DNA from: Limnoperna fortunei
Lineage: Eukaryota; Mollusca; Bivalvia; Mytilida; Modiolidae
Direction: 5' to 3'
DNA: 64,000 bases
Assembly (NCBI GenBank): GCA_944474755.1
Contig: OX104120.1
Span: forward strand, 40,342,067 to 40,406,066
Each line of letters starts with the position of its first letter. Position 1 is the stretch's first letter. The position numbers and the translations under genes were made by a program. A model generated the notes under the pieces. The model saw only the letters and a list, made by a program, of their open reading frames with translations, was not told where the DNA came from and ran no database searches. This document shows, in pieces, positions 62,156 to 64,000 of the stretch.

Positions 62156-62161
62156 GCAGTT

Positions 62162-63708
62162 ACTTCCTTTGTTTTTCAATGAAATAAACAATTACACAAA
62201 TTAATGCACCTGGTCACCTTTTCTAAATTTGCATTACAAATAATAACTTTAAAAAAAAAAGAATTTTTAACAATATATTGGTGGTTAATTATTTTATAAA
62301 TAAACAATTTAAAAATTAAAATAATGGATGGATGAGAGCACACCTTTCAAACTAGCAATCCTAGTGTTGACATGTAAAAATCTTGTGAATTTCAAATACT
62401 ATGAGAATATAACAAGTATATTTTTATAGTAAATAAAATATATCAATCAAAATGCAAAATTAACCACATTTCAAAATTCTGAATATTTCGAGGATATTAT
62501 TGTTAATTTCAAAATATCATTTTTCAGATCTGTGTAAGAAGCATCAAGAAGCATAAGCTCGACCATACCTGGTAAGCAGTTTTTATTTGTCATGCAAAAA
62601 ACCTCCACGAAATTATACCGATATTGACTTTTAACATTTTCATGTATAAAAACAAATTTATAGTATCTAGTACATCAAAAGAAAAAATGATGCAATAATA
62701 ATGTAATACTTTTATGCTTTGTAAATAATTCCCACATATTTGTGTGGTCTGTGAAAGTTAAAATGATGTGAGACTAATTTGATAAATGATTGTAGATAAT
62801 TGAATCTGTCATGTTTAGGCATAGAGTTATGTCTATGGTTAAAAGTTATAAATTTGTTACATGTACACAACTTTTTGCTGTGTTTGCAGTTAAAGATATT
62901 TTTATGTCTCTGTGTAAGTTGGATTTCTGGGATTAAATGTTGGGGAGTTTTGGATAAGCGATTGAGCTGTTAAGACGCGTTATAATTCGTCTTTGTTAAT
63001 AAGTTGTAATATACTTATGTATTTCTTGTATAGCAAAGGCTATATGTAATTTTAGGATCATTATCAATGTGTCACGATAATTATGAATTGTATATTTGTA
63101 AATAAACTGTGTAAATAGATATACCGCTCGGATTATTATTTAATCAATTAATGTGCATTCACTGGAACATCCATCATCATTCCACAGCCCGTACCCCGAT
63201 CACGTCACAATAGATACATTAATAGAAAAACTTTGTGTTGTCTTATCGACACAGAGAGTTGCAAAAATAAGTCGAAAGAATGTAACACCTCTGTCATAAA
63301 ATGAAAGTATAACTCGTAATACCATGACAATGACTTTTTCTTTACAATGGATTTCTTAAAACGCAATTTATTTTATGACTGACAACTATAGCAAAAAACT
63401 TAAAAATATGAAAACGTACTACTGGATTAATGGGAAAACCTATATCACTTGAAATTACAACGCACTGTCTGTTATTTAGCTACATTTTTAGTTTCACAAC
63501 TTCTTTCGATTTCATGAAAACAGGAAGTACTAACTGCGGGACATGAAATAATAAATACATTTAATACTGTGTCCTTGTAAGGAGATTACTTTAGTTATAT
63601 TATAGTACACATTTTATAAGCAGATATAAATAATTATCTTCATGCACAATAAACTTAAAATTTAAAGGCCTTTTATGCGGATATACGTCGGAGAAAAATC
63701 TGCGAAAA
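62162..63708. other. AT-rich spacer upstream of the PPP1R2-like exon
   Basis: A word resembling an internal exon (cag/ATCTGTGTAAGAAGC...ACCTG/gtaagc, 62528-62574) and AATAAA at 63101 followed by GC-richer sequence hint at an unrecognised transcript or LTR-like fragment on plus. Nothing is firm enough to call. The last few hundred bases should hold the promoter of the PPP1R2-like gene. Confidence 0.35.
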
Positions 63709-63791
63709 ATGGCTTCCGAGATGAAGCCGAAACAGTCTAAACCAAAAGGGATTCTTAAGGCTTCCACAAGCTTTGATAAACCCGATCACCA
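63709..63791 (+). CDS. PPP1R2: Probable first exon of protein phosphatase inhibitor-2
   Basis: An ATG opens MASEMKPKQSKPKGILKAST, SFDKPDH and then meets CACCA/gtatga, a usable donor in phase 2. KGILK near the N-terminus is the hallmark PP1-binding motif of inhibitor-2, which forms a complex with the PP1 catalytic subunit and modulates it. The short Met-to-KGILK distance and Ser/Thr-rich follow-up fit the family. The frame continues only to a TAA at about 63813, so splicing is required. The rest of the gene is beyond the right edge, so the KSQKWDE and HYNE motifs cannot be checked. Confidence 0.72.
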
Positions 63792-64000
63792 GTATGACAA
63801 ATTAAAACGTTAAATATATTTTATTATTCTTTTCCATTTAACAAATGCAAAGAATTGTCTCGCAAACTCGCATGGTGTACTCCCATTAATGATTATCATC
63901 GAATCAGTCGCTATAGTAAACTATCTTCAAGAATAATGATTTGTTTTTCTCATAAAACTTTATGTGCAATGATTTGATTTTCTCATAAAACTTTATGTGC

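Noticed and set aside
62741..63215. Possible solo LTR (TG start, AATAAA at 63101, ...CGTCACA end)
   Set aside because: No target duplication, no second copy in the window and no definable 5' boundary.

Overview
The window looks like nuclear DNA from a bivalve or closely related mollusc. It is AT-rich, its genes are split into many short exons with GT-AG introns, and the introns and spacers are packed with tRNA-derived SINEs, hairpin-ended elements carrying 146-165 bp tandem units, MITE-like palindromes and minisatellites. There are no bacterial-style operons. No decay, toxin, CRISPR or viral gene was recognised.

Layout. (1) 1-4356: AT-rich sequence with no recognisable exon. (2) 4357-13869, plus strand: CALU (calumenin), a CREC-family EF-hand protein of the secretory pathway. 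Its first, signal-peptide exon was not found and probably lies to the left of the window. Exon 6 is present as two homologous copies (9238-9464 and 9522-9718) separated by only 57 bp. The frame works only if exactly one copy is used. (3) 13870-30778: a long spacer with MITEs, a 606-bp and a 79-bp element of one palindromic family, hairpin-ended repeats, and a 16-copy 83-bp array. (4) 58556 down to 30779, minus strand: a complete 16-exon VCPIP1 gene (p97/VCP-interacting OTU deubiquitinase, conceptual length 1,318 residues). All exon phases agree and its introns are full of repeats, including a 3,665-bp terminal-inverted-repeat element with a 9-bp target duplication. (5) 58628-62155: a tandem element immediately upstream of the VCPIP1 start, a candidate 58-bp upstream exon, and a 1.5-kb TIR element. 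(6) 63709-63791, plus strand: a probable first exon of a protein phosphatase inhibitor-2 (PPP1R2-like) gene that runs off the right edge.

CALU and VCPIP1 are tail to tail; VCPIP1 and the PPP1R2-like exon are head to head. The three genes have no obvious shared pathway: CALU is an ER/secretory calcium binder, VCPIP1 acts with p97/p47 in membrane fusion and ubiquitin removal, and inhibitor-2 regulates PP1.

The most notable points are the duplicated, apparently mutually exclusive calumenin exon, with a frame lock and a very short intervening intron; a nuclear-receptor-like motif (TCAAGGTCA) repeated once per unit in several otherwise different repeat families; YY1-like CCGCCAT/GGCCAT words repeated in two others, one of them abutting the VCPIP1 start; and several elements with clear target-site duplications. 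All exon calls rest on reading-frame continuity, splice-site words and recalled similarity to human proteins. No search was run.
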